Shown: in pieces, positions 35,490 to 44,351 of the stretch
Layout of the letters: each line of letters opens with the position of its first letter
Numbering within the stretch: the stretch's first letter is position 1
Source of the DNA: Chelatococcus sp. YT9
Lineage (GTDB): Bacteria; Pseudomonadota; Alphaproteobacteria; Rhizobiales; Beijerinckiaceae
NCBI RefSeq assembly: GCF_018398315.1
Contig: NZ_JAHBRW010000002.1
Coordinates: forward strand, 1,224,637 to 1,288,636
DNA: 64,000 bases
Reading direction: 5' to 3'
Program-made: the position numbers and the translations under genes
The notes under the pieces: model-generated
What the model saw: the letters and a program-made list of their open reading frames with translations, nothing else
Databases searched by the model: none
What the model was told of the DNA's origin: nothing

Positions 35490-35565
35490 GTAGTTCGGAG
35501 CTGCCCGCCAGCGCGGCCATTAACCCCAAGATCGTCCAGCCTCCGAGAATGCTTCGCAATAGCAT
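35452..35565 (-). pseudogene. N-terminal membrane-protein start fused to the remnant zone
   Basis: An ATG at 35565 follows a strong ribosome-binding sequence (GGGAGGGAAGCGACAG) and encodes 37 residues. They begin with a hydrophobic signal or membrane helix (MLLRSILGGWTILGLMAALA), then stop at TGA inside the aminotransferase remnant. This looks like the 5' end of a lost membrane or exported protein, possibly a TRAP-type small permease, whose body was deleted together with most of the aminotransferase. Confidence 0.4.
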
Positions 35566-35778
35566 CTGTCGCTTCCCTCCCGAGATTTAGTCTTTTCGTT
35601 GTGCGTTGGTCCGCGTCGGACTATGCGCTCGTGGATCCGGCACCTGTCTGTAAAGGCCGGACATGCTCGGATGGTGACATTCATGTCATGCGAGCAGAAT
35701 GCTGGAAATTCAGCTCGATTGAGAGATTTTGCGGATAAGTATCGCGCAGGGCCCCTCGGGCAGCGTCCTGATCGCGCT
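35566..35778. other. Stretch without a recognisable gene
   Basis: This lies between the remnant zone and the amidohydrolase stop. I find no conserved reading frame. It probably holds the promoter that once served the remnant gene beginning at 35565. Confidence 0.4.
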
Positions 35779-37032
35779 CTACGGGATCATCGTCGCGAGC
35801 GAACGCCACTTGTGAGCGCCGCCGCTGACGAGGCTGCTGACATCAGACGTATCCCAGGCGATGAGTGACTCGACTGTGGAATGATCGACATGCGGCAGCC
35901 GATGCCCAAGCGCTGATGCGGCGTTCGTCGTGATCAAGGGCAGCCATGTGCCGACAGGCGGCTCGAGTTGCGCAGCGAGAATTCCTGAACTCAGCGCCGC
36001 TGCAGGATTGTGGATGCCAATCGGACAGAAGGCATCCTGAACGTTATCCGTGCCGAATGCCACATTGGCCCCGGCACCGATCAATTCTTTCACGGTCGTC
36101 AAGCCGCGCAGGCGTGGTGTCCCGCCCTCGCGGTCCTGCAGGTAGAGATTACTGGACGGCAGTGACACCACCGACAATCCGGCGCGCGCGGCGCAGTCGA
36201 TGCGGCGCTGGCGCAAACCGGCTTCGAGAGAGCCGAGATTGCAGACATGGCCGCAGAGAACAGGGCCCGCAAATGCGCTCGCGATGACTTCCTGCGCGAT
36301 GAGTTCAAAGCCATCGAGGTGAGGGGCGAGGCTCTCATCGACATGGAAATCGAGCGCTAGCTCGTGTTTCATCGCGACACGAACCATGTTGAGGATGCCG
36401 TCGCGCCGGTTCGGCTGGTCGAGGACGAAGGCGCCAAGCACGCCGCCGGCCGATGCGATCGTCCGCGCCAGGCCATTCGCATAACAAACGTCTGCCATGG
36501 CGCCGACAGGCACGAGCGCCGCTCGCTGCACCGTCATCCGATCACGCCATTCTTCACAGAGCTCGCCGATGGCCTGCCAGGCAAGCGGGATCCGGGTTGG
36601 GTCGCGCGGGTCTATGTCCCAGTCGACGTGCGTGCGGGCGAGCCGCACGCCTGCGCGCCACATCTCCTCCAGCGCGCGTGTCGCTCGCGCGCGCACATCG
36701 CGGTGCGTCCAATTCCGCTTGTCCTTCGCCTGGGCAGCGATCGCCTCGATGAGCGAGCCCCCGGAGAAGTCGAGCCTTTCGATCGTGAAACACTTATCGA
36801 GGTGGCAATGTGGCTCGACGAATGGCGGCATCACGAGCCTGTTGCCGAGATCGACATCCGCATCGCCGTCCGTAAGCCCCATGACGCGCCCGCCGCGAAT
36901 GACAAGATGGCCGACCAGGCAATCGCGCTCTCGCTTGCCGCCGAAAGACTGGGGGTTTGCCACCAGCGACACGGGTACCCGGACGTTACCGAGTATGACA
37001 TCGAGCTGTTTCCGTTGCGCGGGGCCCCGCAT
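35779..37032 (-). CDS. Amidohydrolase, cytosine deaminase-like
   Basis: This encodes about 417 residues. Metal-binding motifs of the amidohydrolase TIM barrel are visible: PHCHLDKCF (HxH), DFHVDES, LCGHVCNLGS and the late FGTDNVQD with the catalytic Asp. This pattern matches CodA-type deaminases acting on cytosine, isoguanine or related amidines. The ATG at 37032 overlaps the stop of the upstream flavoprotein by one base. The longer upstream frame (to 37077) is Arg-rich and unlike the family. The substrate may be an N-heterocycle. Confidence 0.88.
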   Translation of the reverse strand: MRGPAQRKQLDVILGNVRVPVSLVANPQSFGGKRERDCLVGHLVIRGGRVMGLTDGDADVDLGNRLVMPPFVEPHCHLDKCFTIERLDFSGGSLIEAIAAQAKDKRNWTHRDVRARATRALEEMWRAGVRLARTHVDWDIDPRDPTRIPLAWQAIGELCEEWRDRMTVQRAALVPVGAMADVCYANGLARTIASAGGVLGAFVLDQPNRRDGILNMVRVAMKHELALDFHVDESLAPHLDGFELIAQEVIASAFAGPVLCGHVCNLGSLEAGLRQRRIDCAARAGLSVVSLPSSNLYLQDREGGTPRLRGLTTVKELIGAGANVAFGTDNVQDAFCPIGIHNPAAALSSGILAAQLEPPVGTWLPLITTNAASALGHRLPHVDHSTVESLIAWDTSDVSSLVSGGAHKWRSLATMIP

Positions 37033-38297
37033 CAGGCGGACCGAATGGCGGCAGCGCCTGCAGAGGCGGCGGCCCACTGGCGGAAGGCCTCGTTCAGCCT
37101 ACCGGCCAGGATGTCATGGTCCGTGGGCCGGTAGCCAGCCGCGAGCATCTTGCGACCCAGCATGTGGTCCGAAGGGCGGTTGACTGTATCGATCGCGACG
37201 AGATCGTCGCCGCGGAAGTGATAGACGGAAAAGGCATTGTCGTCCGGTTGGCCGGCAACGAGCTGGCGATCAGCACCGACAGGCAGGCCGACCATCTGCA
37301 GCTTCATATCGGCGATATCGGACCAGAACCATGGCACTGCCTTATAAGGTTTTGTCTCGCCGAGGATGACTTGCGCCACATGGCGCGCCTGATCCGTGGC
37401 ATTCTGGACGGATTCAAGCCGGATGAGGCTGCCGCTCTGCCAATGGGGAAAGCGGGCGCAATCCCCGATCGCGAAGACGCGGTCTGCGGATGTCCTCAGA
37501 CATTCATCAACGACAATGCCTCCGTCGACATGGATGCCGGCTCGCGCCGCCAGGGCGACATCGGGTTCGGCGCCGATGCCGATGACCACCATGTCGGCGG
37601 GAAAGCGGTCGCCCGACCGCGTCGTCACCGCCTGAACCCTGACGTCCCCCTCGAATGTGTCAACCTGCACGCCGAACCGGACATCCACGCCCCCGGCAGC
37701 AAGGCGCGTCAGGACATGGTCGGAGACGACCGGAGAGATGGCACGCGCAAGGAGCCTCTGCCCGAGCTCCAGCACCGTGACGTGTTTGCCGAGCGCTGCC
37801 AAAGTGGCGGCGATCTCAAGGCCAATGAAGCCGCCGCCGAGGATGACGGCGTGTTGCGAGGCAGCGATACGCCTCTTGATGTGCCGCGCATCGGTAGCCG
37901 TCCTCAGCGTGAATATTCCCGCGCGGTCCCATCCCTCGATGGCGAGCGAGCGCGGCCGCGCACCCGTCGCCAGTATCAGTTCGCGGAACGGCAGGTCTCC
38001 ACCATCCAGGAGACAGCGTCCCCCGGTCAAATCAATGGCTCGAACTGTGACTCCGGGTCGATAGTCTATGGCATTGGCGGCGTAGATCGCCTCGCCGCGC
38101 AGAGGTTGCAGCTTGTCATCGCTGGCCTTCATGAACGCCTTGGACAAAGGTGGGCGATGATAAGGATATTCCGGCTCGTCGCCGATGAGCGTGATTGAGC
38201 CCGCGTATCCATCCTGCCGGAGCGAGACTGCGGCCTGCGATCCCCCATGTCCGGCGCCAATAATCACGGCGCCCGTGCTCGCAGCGCCTGTACTCAT
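37032..38297 (-). CDS. NAD(P)H-ferredoxin reductase-type FAD protein
   Basis: This encodes 421 residues. The FAD site is [18 protein letters not shown], the NAD(P)H site is [20 protein letters not shown], and [12 protein letters not shown] is the second FAD contact. The C-terminal reductase domain ([17 protein letters not shown]) is typical of reductases serving Rieske oxygenases or P450s. No oxygenase or ferredoxin is encoded in the window, so its electron acceptor lies elsewhere or it has another job. It overlaps the genes on both sides. Confidence 0.9.
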   Translation of the reverse strand: MSTGAASTGAVIIGAGHGGSQAAVSLRQDGYAGSITLIGDEPEYPYHRPPLSKAFMKASDDKLQPLRGEAIYAANAIDYRPGVTVRAIDLTGGRCLLDGGDLPFRELILATGARPRSLAIEGWDRAGIFTLRTATDARHIKRRIAASQHAVILGGGFIGLEIAATLAALGKHVTVLELGQRLLARAISPVVSDHVLTRLAAGGVDVRFGVQVDTFEGDVRVQAVTTRSGDRFPADMVVIGIGAEPDVALAARAGIHVDGGIVVDECLRTSADRVFAIGDCARFPHWQSGSLIRLESVQNATDQARHVAQVILGETKPYKAVPWFWSDIADMKLQMVGLPVGADRQLVAGQPDDNAFSVYHFRGDDLVAIDTVNRPSDHMLGRKMLAAGYRPTDHDILAGRLNEAFRQWAAASAGAAAIRSA

Positions 38298-39715
38298 GAT
38301 GCCTTCCTGACGGGCTGGTGCGGTGGCAGCGCTTCGATCTCGTCGGCCGTCAGGTGTTTTACGTCATTCCAAAAACGCGATTTCGCGGAGTTGAGAAGGC
38401 CATGCGGATCGAGACGCTTCTTCCATGCGAGATGGCAGAAATCGGGCTTCATTGAGCCACCTTCGACAAATGGCACATGCGGGTTGGAGGCCGGGCAGCC
38501 ATGGGCATCATAGATGCGCATCAGTTCAAACAGTCGCTCGTCCGTGGTGTAGCGCACGACAGGAAGGTCGAAGGCAACGAGTTCGCCGTTGAGAAGCGCG
38601 AATTCATGATGCATGAGTACCTCATCACCGAAGACCGCCTGCAACGGCTCAATCTTTGCGCTGTCGAGCGGCGCGCGGAAGGTCACCTGCAGATAGGTCA
38701 CGCCACGATCCTGCTTGAGGATCTGCAGCGTGGTATGATTGTAGGAGAAATCGGACATCTGCGGCAGCCCGGCCGCGCGCATCGCAGCATCGTCATCCAC
38801 CATCTCCAGACGCCCGCCCGCGCTGCCCAGGATATCTCCAAGGCGCGCCGCGTCGTCGGCCGCCACGACTGCGAACAGCAGCGCACGACCGGTCTGACCC
38901 ATTGGCCCGAGGCTGCGGATGGAGGTGGCAATCCGCGCGTCTATGGTCGTCAGCAGTTTCAACGCGAGCGCCCGCTCCGAACCGGCAGCGATGCCACCCT
39001 CGAAAGCTTCCCGATAGCTGGCAAACGACGCGATCACATTGATCCAGCGCGGCGATGGGATCGTCTTAAGCACGAGGTCGGTGATGATGCCGTTTAGCCC
39101 CCAGGCATGGTGGATCGCGCGGATGGCGTCGCCCTGGAAAACATGGCGCTGCGGCTCCTTTTCCATGGAGAGCGCGCCGATGGTTTTGATATTGCCGCCA
39201 TCGCGCAACATGCCGTGGCGTATGGAGCCGATGCCGCCGGAGCCGCCGGCGATGAAGCCTCCGATTGTCGCGAGTGCTTCCGTTGAGGGGAACAGGGGCA
39301 ACTCCCGGCCTTGGGCGGCCAGCGCCGCGTTGATCGCGCCGATCTTGCAGCCGGCCTCGACATGGACGGTATCGCCCTCGATCGAGAGGATGCGATTGAG
39401 ACCCGTCATGTCGATGATCAATCCGCCATCAAGCGGCACGGCCTGGCCGTAGTTGCCGGTGCCGCCGCCACGCATCACGGTTGGCGCTTCAAAGGTGACT
39501 GCCTGCGTCAGGCAACGCTTGAGTTCGTCGATCGTCTTCGGCGCTGCGACGAGGTCGCCAAAGCTTGCAGCGAGCTCTCGATTGAGAATGGGGCTATACC
39601 AGAAGAAATCACGGGAACGCTTCTTGACGATCGACGGCGTATCGAACGTTTCGATGTCGCCGAGTGCATGACGAAAGACCTGCCAGTCGATCGATGTTTT
39701 TCCGGAAATGGACAT
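38294..39715 (-). CDS. FAD-linked oxidase (PCMH-type FAD domain)
   Basis: This encodes 473 residues. FAD-binding segments: [50 protein letters not shown]. The C-terminal oxidase domain follows (FMRIY-like [36 protein letters not shown]). Family members oxidise 2-hydroxy acids, lactones or alcohols. It overlaps the reductase gene by four bases, so the two flavoproteins may pass electrons in one system. GGAGG lies upstream of the ATG. Confidence 0.88.
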   Translation of the reverse strand: MSISGKTSIDWQVFRHALGDIETFDTPSIVKKRSRDFFWYSPILNRELAASFGDLVAAPKTIDELKRCLTQAVTFEAPTVMRGGGTGNYGQAVPLDGGLIIDMTGLNRILSIEGDTVHVEAGCKIGAINAALAAQGRELPLFPSTEALATIGGFIAGGSGGIGSIRHGMLRDGGNIKTIGALSMEKEPQRHVFQGDAIRAIHHAWGLNGIITDLVLKTIPSPRWINVIASFASYREAFEGGIAAGSERALALKLLTTIDARIATSIRSLGPMGQTGRALLFAVVAADDAARLGDILGSAGGRLEMVDDDAAMRAAGLPQMSDFSYNHTTLQILKQDRGVTYLQVTFRAPLDSAKIEPLQAVFGDEVLMHHEFALLNGELVAFDLPVVRYTTDERLFELMRIYDAHGCPASNPHVPFVEGGSMKPDFCHLAWKKRLDPHGLLNSAKSRFWNDVKHLTADEIEALPPHQPVRKAS

Positions 39716-39733
39716 TCTTCCTCCAGAGATTTC

Positions 39734-40549
39734 TTATCGGCTGTCCGGCAAGGGATCCGTCCGCCCATCGCAGAACCGGTCGAACTCGGCGAGGAAATCC
39801 GCAAAATTGCGCGCGGCATGAGAGAGCAACTGTTCGCCCATCGTCGCCGTCGCCGAGGCGGCGTCCCCGCAGGCACCGGCGTCATTCAGTTCATCCATCA
39901 CCCAGGCCGGCCTGGCGCGCCCAGCCGATAGGCCAAGATGGCGGAACGTCGTTTGCCAGTCCTGTGCCCGATTCGGAAAGTTGGCGGCGCGTTCCATCAC
40001 GACGCGCTCGGGCTTTAAAGACAGCATAGCGCTGGTCTCAACCAGTCCGGCGTGAATGCCATAGGCTTGCTCCGAGGGATCGGTGAGAGTGGCGGCCTCA
40101 TTAAAATTGTACCAATGGCAGGTCGCCACCGTGAGGCCGAATTCGATCTTGATATCACGCGCCACGATATCAAGTATAGATGAGTTCCCACCGTGGGCAT
40201 TCAAAATAACAAGGCGCCGAAACCCAGTTTTCGACAGGCCTTGGCCGATGTCTGTCAATATGCTCATCAAAGTCTTCGCTGAGAGCGAGAGCGTGCCCGC
40301 GATCGCGCCGTGCTCGTTGCTCTTGCCAAAGGCAAGGGTCGGCAGGGCGAGAACGGCCAGATTGTCCGGGACCAACGGCAGGGCCCGCTCGACCACGGCT
40401 TCCGCAAGGTCGCTGTCGACGGAGACCGGCAGATGGGGACCGTGCTGCTCCGTGGCTCCGATCGGGAGCACCACGATGGCTCGGGCCCGGTCGAGCTCCT
40501 CGAAATCGACGCGTGTGAGATCGGCCCAGCGGCCGCTGCGGATTGTCAT
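39734..40549 (-). CDS. Creatininase-family amidohydrolase
   Basis: This encodes 271 residues from the ATG at 40549, which follows CGGAGTTCCACC. The metal site motif VVLPIGATEQHGPHLPVSVD (Glu, His, Asp) and LVILNAHGGNSS (His) are clear, as is the later Glu in GLVETSAML. The family hydrolyses cyclic or linear amides (creatinine, formylaminopyrimidine, mycofactocin precursor). It is first in the minus-strand operon and divergent from a RidA gene, which points to a nitrogen-heterocycle pathway with reactive enamine intermediates. Confidence 0.9.
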   Translation of the reverse strand: MTIRSGRWADLTRVDFEELDRARAIVVLPIGATEQHGPHLPVSVDSDLAEAVVERALPLVPDNLAVLALPTLAFGKSNEHGAIAGTLSLSAKTLMSILTDIGQGLSKTGFRRLVILNAHGGNSSILDIVARDIKIEFGLTVATCHWYNFNEAATLTDPSEQAYGIHAGLVETSAMLSLKPERVVMERAANFPNRAQDWQTTFRHLGLSAGRARPAWVMDELNDAGACGDAASATATMGEQLLSHAARNFADFLAEFDRFCDGRTDPLPDSR

Positions 40550-40879
40550 GGTGGAACTCCGCGGGACAACGAACCGCGGCCGCGGCACAGGCGGCCTCCG
40601 ACGTGGACTGGAGTGCCAGCCTCGGCTTTGCGGTGACGGGGAGGATATCCGGACTTCATTTCACGAGCACCACGCTTCTCCATTGATCGCAGTGCGACCA
40701 TACTGAGTTGCGGCTCGTTCCTGGGCAGCCCTGTGCCATGGGGTTTGTTGAATGTCCGCGAAAGGCCCGGCAATGTCAAGCTGTCTTCGAGGTGCAAGGC
40801 GCGGTGGATAATCGGCGGTTGCCGAATTGGCAAAAGACAAGCGAGCGCATAGCCTGTCCAGAAAGAGGAAACAATTCGC
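40550..40879. promoter_or_regulatory. 330-bp divergent promoter region (creatininase-like / RidA)
   Basis: No gene is seen. An inverted repeat TTGCC-GAATT-GGCAA lies at 40819-40833, about 47 bases before the RidA start, a plausible operator. No regulator gene is adjacent. Confidence 0.45.
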
Positions 40880-41269
40880 ATGAACACCGCTATCAATGCT
40901 TCCGATATCGCGCCGCCATTTTCCAATTACAGCCATGGCGTGCTCGTTCCAGGTCATTCTCGCCTGCTGTTCTGTTCCGGCCAGCTCGGCGTTGCCCCGG
41001 ACAGGCAGGTACCCGAGGGTTGCAAAGCCCAGGCGGAGCTGTGCTTCGCCAATATCGAAGCCGTCTTGCGGCAAGCGAGTATGACGCTCGCGAATGTGGT
41101 TCGCATCAATGCCTATGTGACGGCGCGCGAACATATGGCGCCCTATATGGACGTGCGTAATGCGCTCTTTCCCGAGCCCTATCCCGCTTCGACCCTGATG
41201 ATCGTCTCCGGCTTCTCCCGGCCGGAGTTTGTCGTGGAAATCGAGGCGATCGCGGCGGGGCCAGCCTGA
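40880..41269 (+). CDS. RidA-family protein (enamine/imine deaminase)
   Basis: This encodes 129 residues, the family's usual length. The trimeric RidA/YjgF fold is marked by FSNYSHGVLVPG, LFCSGQLGVAPD, ANIEAVLRQASMTLANVVRI and PASTLMIVSGFSRPEFVVEI. The substrate-binding Arg of true RidA (usually in a P-x-R-S/A-x-x-x-V pattern) is replaced here (YPASTLMIV), so the specificity may differ. AGAGGAAAC precedes the ATG. It probably hydrolyses reactive intermediates of the divergent amide-catabolic operon. Confidence 0.9.
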   Translation: MNTAINASDIAPPFSNYSHGVLVPGHSRLLFCSGQLGVAPDRQVPEGCKAQAELCFANIEAVLRQASMTLANVVRINAYVTAREHMAPYMDVRNALFPEPYPASTLMIVSGFSRPEFVVEIEAIAAGPA

Positions 41270-41323
41270 CGCGACCGCAGGCAATGTTCCAGAGGGACGA
41301 TGCGCCCGGACTTGGCGGGCCGC

Positions 41324-42454
41324 CTACTGGTATGAGGCCCCGGGGATGAACGGATAGCGCGCAATCAAGCTCTCATCGACCTCAACGCCCAGCCCTGGCC
41401 CCTCCGGCGCCAGGATGGTCCCGTTCTCGATGGCGAAGGGTGGTCCGAGATCGTCACGGAAGGCATTGATAGCCGAGACATCCGCCTCATAGATGAAAGC
41501 GTTCGGCGCGACCGACAGCACATGCACCGAGGCGGCGGTGCTGAGCACCGAGGCGCTGGTATGCGGCGCGAACTGCAGGTGCCACGTATCCGCCAGCGCG
41601 GCGATCTTCAGGATCTCGGTAATGCCGCCGGTCTTGCAGGCGTCCGCCTGGACGAACTCTATCAGTTGCTCCGAGATCAGGGTGCGTAGTTCGTGGCGTG
41701 TGAAGTGGTTCTCGCCTGCGGCGAGCGGTGTCGATGTGACATCGCGGAGGCGCCGGTATCCCGGCAAGTTGTCGGGCGTGAAAGGCTCCTCAAGCCAGGC
41801 TAGGCGGCCCGCCTCGCAGATCTCGGCGATGCGCGCGATATCGGCGCTGCGATAGCGGGTGCCAGCATCAGCTGCGAGCGTGATTTCGGGACCGAACGCC
41901 TCGCGGATCGCGCTGACGCGTGCCAGATCCTTCGCGATGCTGTCGCCGACCCTGAGCTTCATGAAATCGTAGCCGCGGCCGATATACCCCTCGATCTCGC
42001 GCTTCAGGTCATCGACAGGTTGGAAGCCGAGGCTGATACCTCCCGCATAGGCGCGGATGGGCCGTCGCCGGCCGCCGAGCAGGCGATAGACCGGCTGGCC
42101 TAGATCCTTGCCCTTGATGTCCCACAGGGCAAGGTCGACGCCGCTGAGCCCGATCACAGCGGCTGCTCCCGGCCCATGGGTCGCGATGTAATGTCGATAG
42201 GACCTGTCCCAAATTGCTTCAGTCTCGTGGGCATCCATGCCGATCAGCGATGGCCCGAGCGCGTCGTTGATGAAGGCGGCAATCGTGCTCGGCGTCTGGG
42301 CGTGATGCGCCTCGCCGTAGCCCACGATGCCGTCGGTCGTCTCGATGCGCACGAGCACCATGTCGCGTTTGGCGGAACGGCCGACGGCGAACACGGCGCC
42401 ACCGGGCGTGGGGCAGGAGAGGGCAAAGGCCTCAATCCGCTTGATTGTCGTCAC
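41324..42454 (-). CDS. Mandelate racemase/muconate lactonising enzyme family dehydratase
   Basis: This encodes 376 residues. Enolase-superfamily residues can be placed: K166-x-R168 (FMKLRVG), metal ligands D196 (AADAGT), E222 (WLEEPF) and E248 (AAGENH), then D271 and H298 (FAPHTS), the Asp-His dyad. The K-x-R in place of K-x-K and the lone His base suggest an acid-sugar dehydratase or epimerase rather than a classic racemase. It is the last gene of the sugar operon that begins at 50207. Confidence 0.9.
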   Translation of the reverse strand: MTTIKRIEAFALSCPTPGGAVFAVGRSAKRDMVLVRIETTDGIVGYGEAHHAQTPSTIAAFINDALGPSLIGMDAHETEAIWDRSYRHYIATHGPGAAAVIGLSGVDLALWDIKGKDLGQPVYRLLGGRRRPIRAYAGGISLGFQPVDDLKREIEGYIGRGYDFMKLRVGDSIAKDLARVSAIREAFGPEITLAADAGTRYRSADIARIAEICEAGRLAWLEEPFTPDNLPGYRRLRDVTSTPLAAGENHFTRHELRTLISEQLIEFVQADACKTGGITEILKIAALADTWHLQFAPHTSASVLSTAASVHVLSVAPNAFIYEADVSAINAFRDDLGPPFAIENGTILAPEGPGLGVEVDESLIARYPFIPGASYQ

Positions 42455-42503
42455 TCATTGTCCTCCGCTTGACGCGTATTCATGTCCGGTCGCAACGCGA
42501 CGA

Positions 42504-43403
42504 TCATCCCTTGACGGCGCCGCCGCCAACGCCGGCTACCAGGTGTTTTTGCAGGAAGAAGAAAGCCAAAAGGATCGGCGCCGCGGTGATGACGCCGCCT
42601 GCCATCAGAACACCCCAGTCCGTGGTGTACTGGCCGATGAGCCCGCTGAGCCCGAGTGGCAGGGTGCGCTTCTTCTCGCTGAGGATGAAGGTGCTGGCAT
42701 AGAGAAACTCATTCCAGGTGTGGATCATCACCCAGGTCGCGACCGCGACGATGCCCGGCTGCGCCATGGGCAGGATGACCTTCCAGAACGCCTGCCAACG
42801 TGTGCAGCCATCCATACGCGCCGCATCCTCGAGCGAATGGGGCACCTGCGAAAAGAAGCCGCGCATCAGCCAGACGCAAAGCGGCAGCATGTAGCTGAGA
42901 TAGACGGGTATCAGACCATAGAGGCTGTCGAGCCAGCCAAGATAGCGCAACTGCACGTAAAAGGGGATGAGCAACAGCACCGGTGGGAACATCTGCCCGT
43001 AGAGCATGAAGAGCGGCAGCGCCACCGAGCCCTTGAAACGATGCCGCGCCATCGCATAGCCCGCTGTGACAGAGAGCGCCACGCTGATAAGTGTGACACT
43101 CAGCGTCAGGATCAGGCTGTTCAGGGCGAACTGCCAGAACTGAGCTCCGACGAGAAGGTCGATATAGTTCTGAATGGTGACGCTGTGCGGTACCAGCGCG
43201 GGAGGGCGCTGGAAAATTTCGTCTTTCGCGCGAAGCGACGTGGCGATCATCCAGTAGAAGGGGAACACCGACCAAACAAAGGCGATCCACAGTGTCGCGT
43301 AGGTCAGGACCTTGCGCAACGACTTCGGCGTCCGTGTGCGACGCAGCGCCTCGGAGCGCGGGGCGGTCGTGGCGCGGGAGACGGAGACGGTGGCGAGGCT
43401 CAT
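42504..43403 (-). CDS. Sugar ABC transporter permease (MalG type)
   Basis: This encodes 299 residues. There is a 30-residue hydrophilic N-terminus, six predicted helices and the EAA loop (LEDAARMDGCTRWQAFWKVI). It pairs with the permease encoded immediately upstream, two bases away. The ATPase is probably the one encoded divergently at 50285. Confidence 0.92.
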   Translation of the reverse strand: MSLATVSVSRATTAPRSEALRRTRTPKSLRKVLTYATLWIAFVWSVFPFYWMIATSLRAKDEIFQRPPALVPHSVTIQNYIDLLVGAQFWQFALNSLILTLSVTLISVALSVTAGYAMARHRFKGSVALPLFMLYGQMFPPVLLLIPFYVQLRYLGWLDSLYGLIPVYLSYMLPLCVWLMRGFFSQVPHSLEDAARMDGCTRWQAFWKVILPMAQPGIVAVATWVMIHTWNEFLYASTFILSEKKRTLPLGLSGLIGQYTTDWGVLMAGGVITAAPILLAFFFLQKHLVAGVGGGAVKG

Positions 43404-43405
43404 GA

Positions 43406-44350
43406 CTAATCTCCCTCGCGTGCCTGGATGAGTTTGAGATAGAGGGTCGTGGCGATCACCAGACCGACGAAGAGCATCGTCGCGACGGCGGACGCCATGC
43501 CTAGGTCAAAGCGCTGAAAGCCATATTTGTAAGCCAGCGTGAACAGGATTTCCGATGAATTCAGCGGGCCGCCTTCCGTCATCAGCCAGATGGCGTTGAA
43601 GTTGTTGACGGTCAGGATGAAGGTGAGCACCGCAGCGATGGCAAAGGACACGCGAATCTGCGGCAGGATCACGTACCAGAGCTTGCGCCACCCGGATGCG
43701 CCATCCATGGATGCCGCCTCCAGAATGGAGCGCGGCACGAGCTGCAGCGCGGCCAGAAGCAGCAGCATGACGAAGGGTGTGCCTTTCCAGATGCTCTCGA
43801 CCGTGACGGCGTACAGAGACGTGGCCGTGTCGCCGAGCCAGGGATGATAGTCGCTGATAATGCCGAGCTTCAGCAGCGCCTCGTTCACGATGCCGACACT
43901 CGGATCATACATCCACCGCCATGTGAGGACGGCGACGACGCTCGGCACCACCCATGGCACCAGGATACCGGAGCGAAAAAAGCCGATCCCCGGCATGGCC
44001 CGGTGGAGGAGCAGCGCCAAGGCGAGGCCGAGGCCGAGCTGCGCGACGACGTTCAGCACCACCCATATGAGCGTGTTGACGGAGGCCTTGACGAAGACCG
44101 GGTCGGCGAAGACGCGCTGGAAATTGCGCATTCCAACGAAAGTGACGTTCCCGTTGTTCAGCGTGCGCAAGGTGACGTCATAAAACGACGAGACGACGCC
44201 CGAGATTACGGGATAGACGACAACGCCGAGAACAATGACGACGGCGGGCAAAACCATCAGATAGGGATAGATGCGCGCACCCAGCCCGGTTTCGAAAATC
44301 GATGACCAGGTTCTTTTCAGGCCCGGTGCGTTCAGGGTGCGCGCGGTCAT
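43406..44350 (-). CDS. Sugar ABC transporter permease (MalF type)
   Basis: This encodes 314 residues with six predicted helices, a periplasmic loop after the first, and the EAA loop (ILEAASMDGASGWRKLWYVI). It starts one base after the stop of the binding-protein gene. Length and order (binding protein, MalF type, MalG type) are standard. Confidence 0.92.
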   Translation of the reverse strand: MTARTLNAPGLKRTWSSIFETGLGARIYPYLMVLPAVVIVLGVVVYPVISGVVSSFYDVTLRTLNNGNVTFVGMRNFQRVFADPVFVKASVNTLIWVVLNVVAQLGLGLALALLLHRAMPGIGFFRSGILVPWVVPSVVAVLTWRWMYDPSVGIVNEALLKLGIISDYHPWLGDTATSLYAVTVESIWKGTPFVMLLLLAALQLVPRSILEAASMDGASGWRKLWYVILPQIRVSFAIAAVLTFILTVNNFNAIWLMTEGGPLNSSEILFTLAYKYGFQRFDLGMASAVATMLFVGLVIATTLYLKLIQAREGD

Positions 44351-44351
44351 C

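Noticed and set aside
37116-38198. Plus-strand 360-residue frame opposite the ferredoxin-reductase-type gene
   Set aside because: Two dinucleotide-binding motifs prove the minus-strand frame. The other is a shadow.
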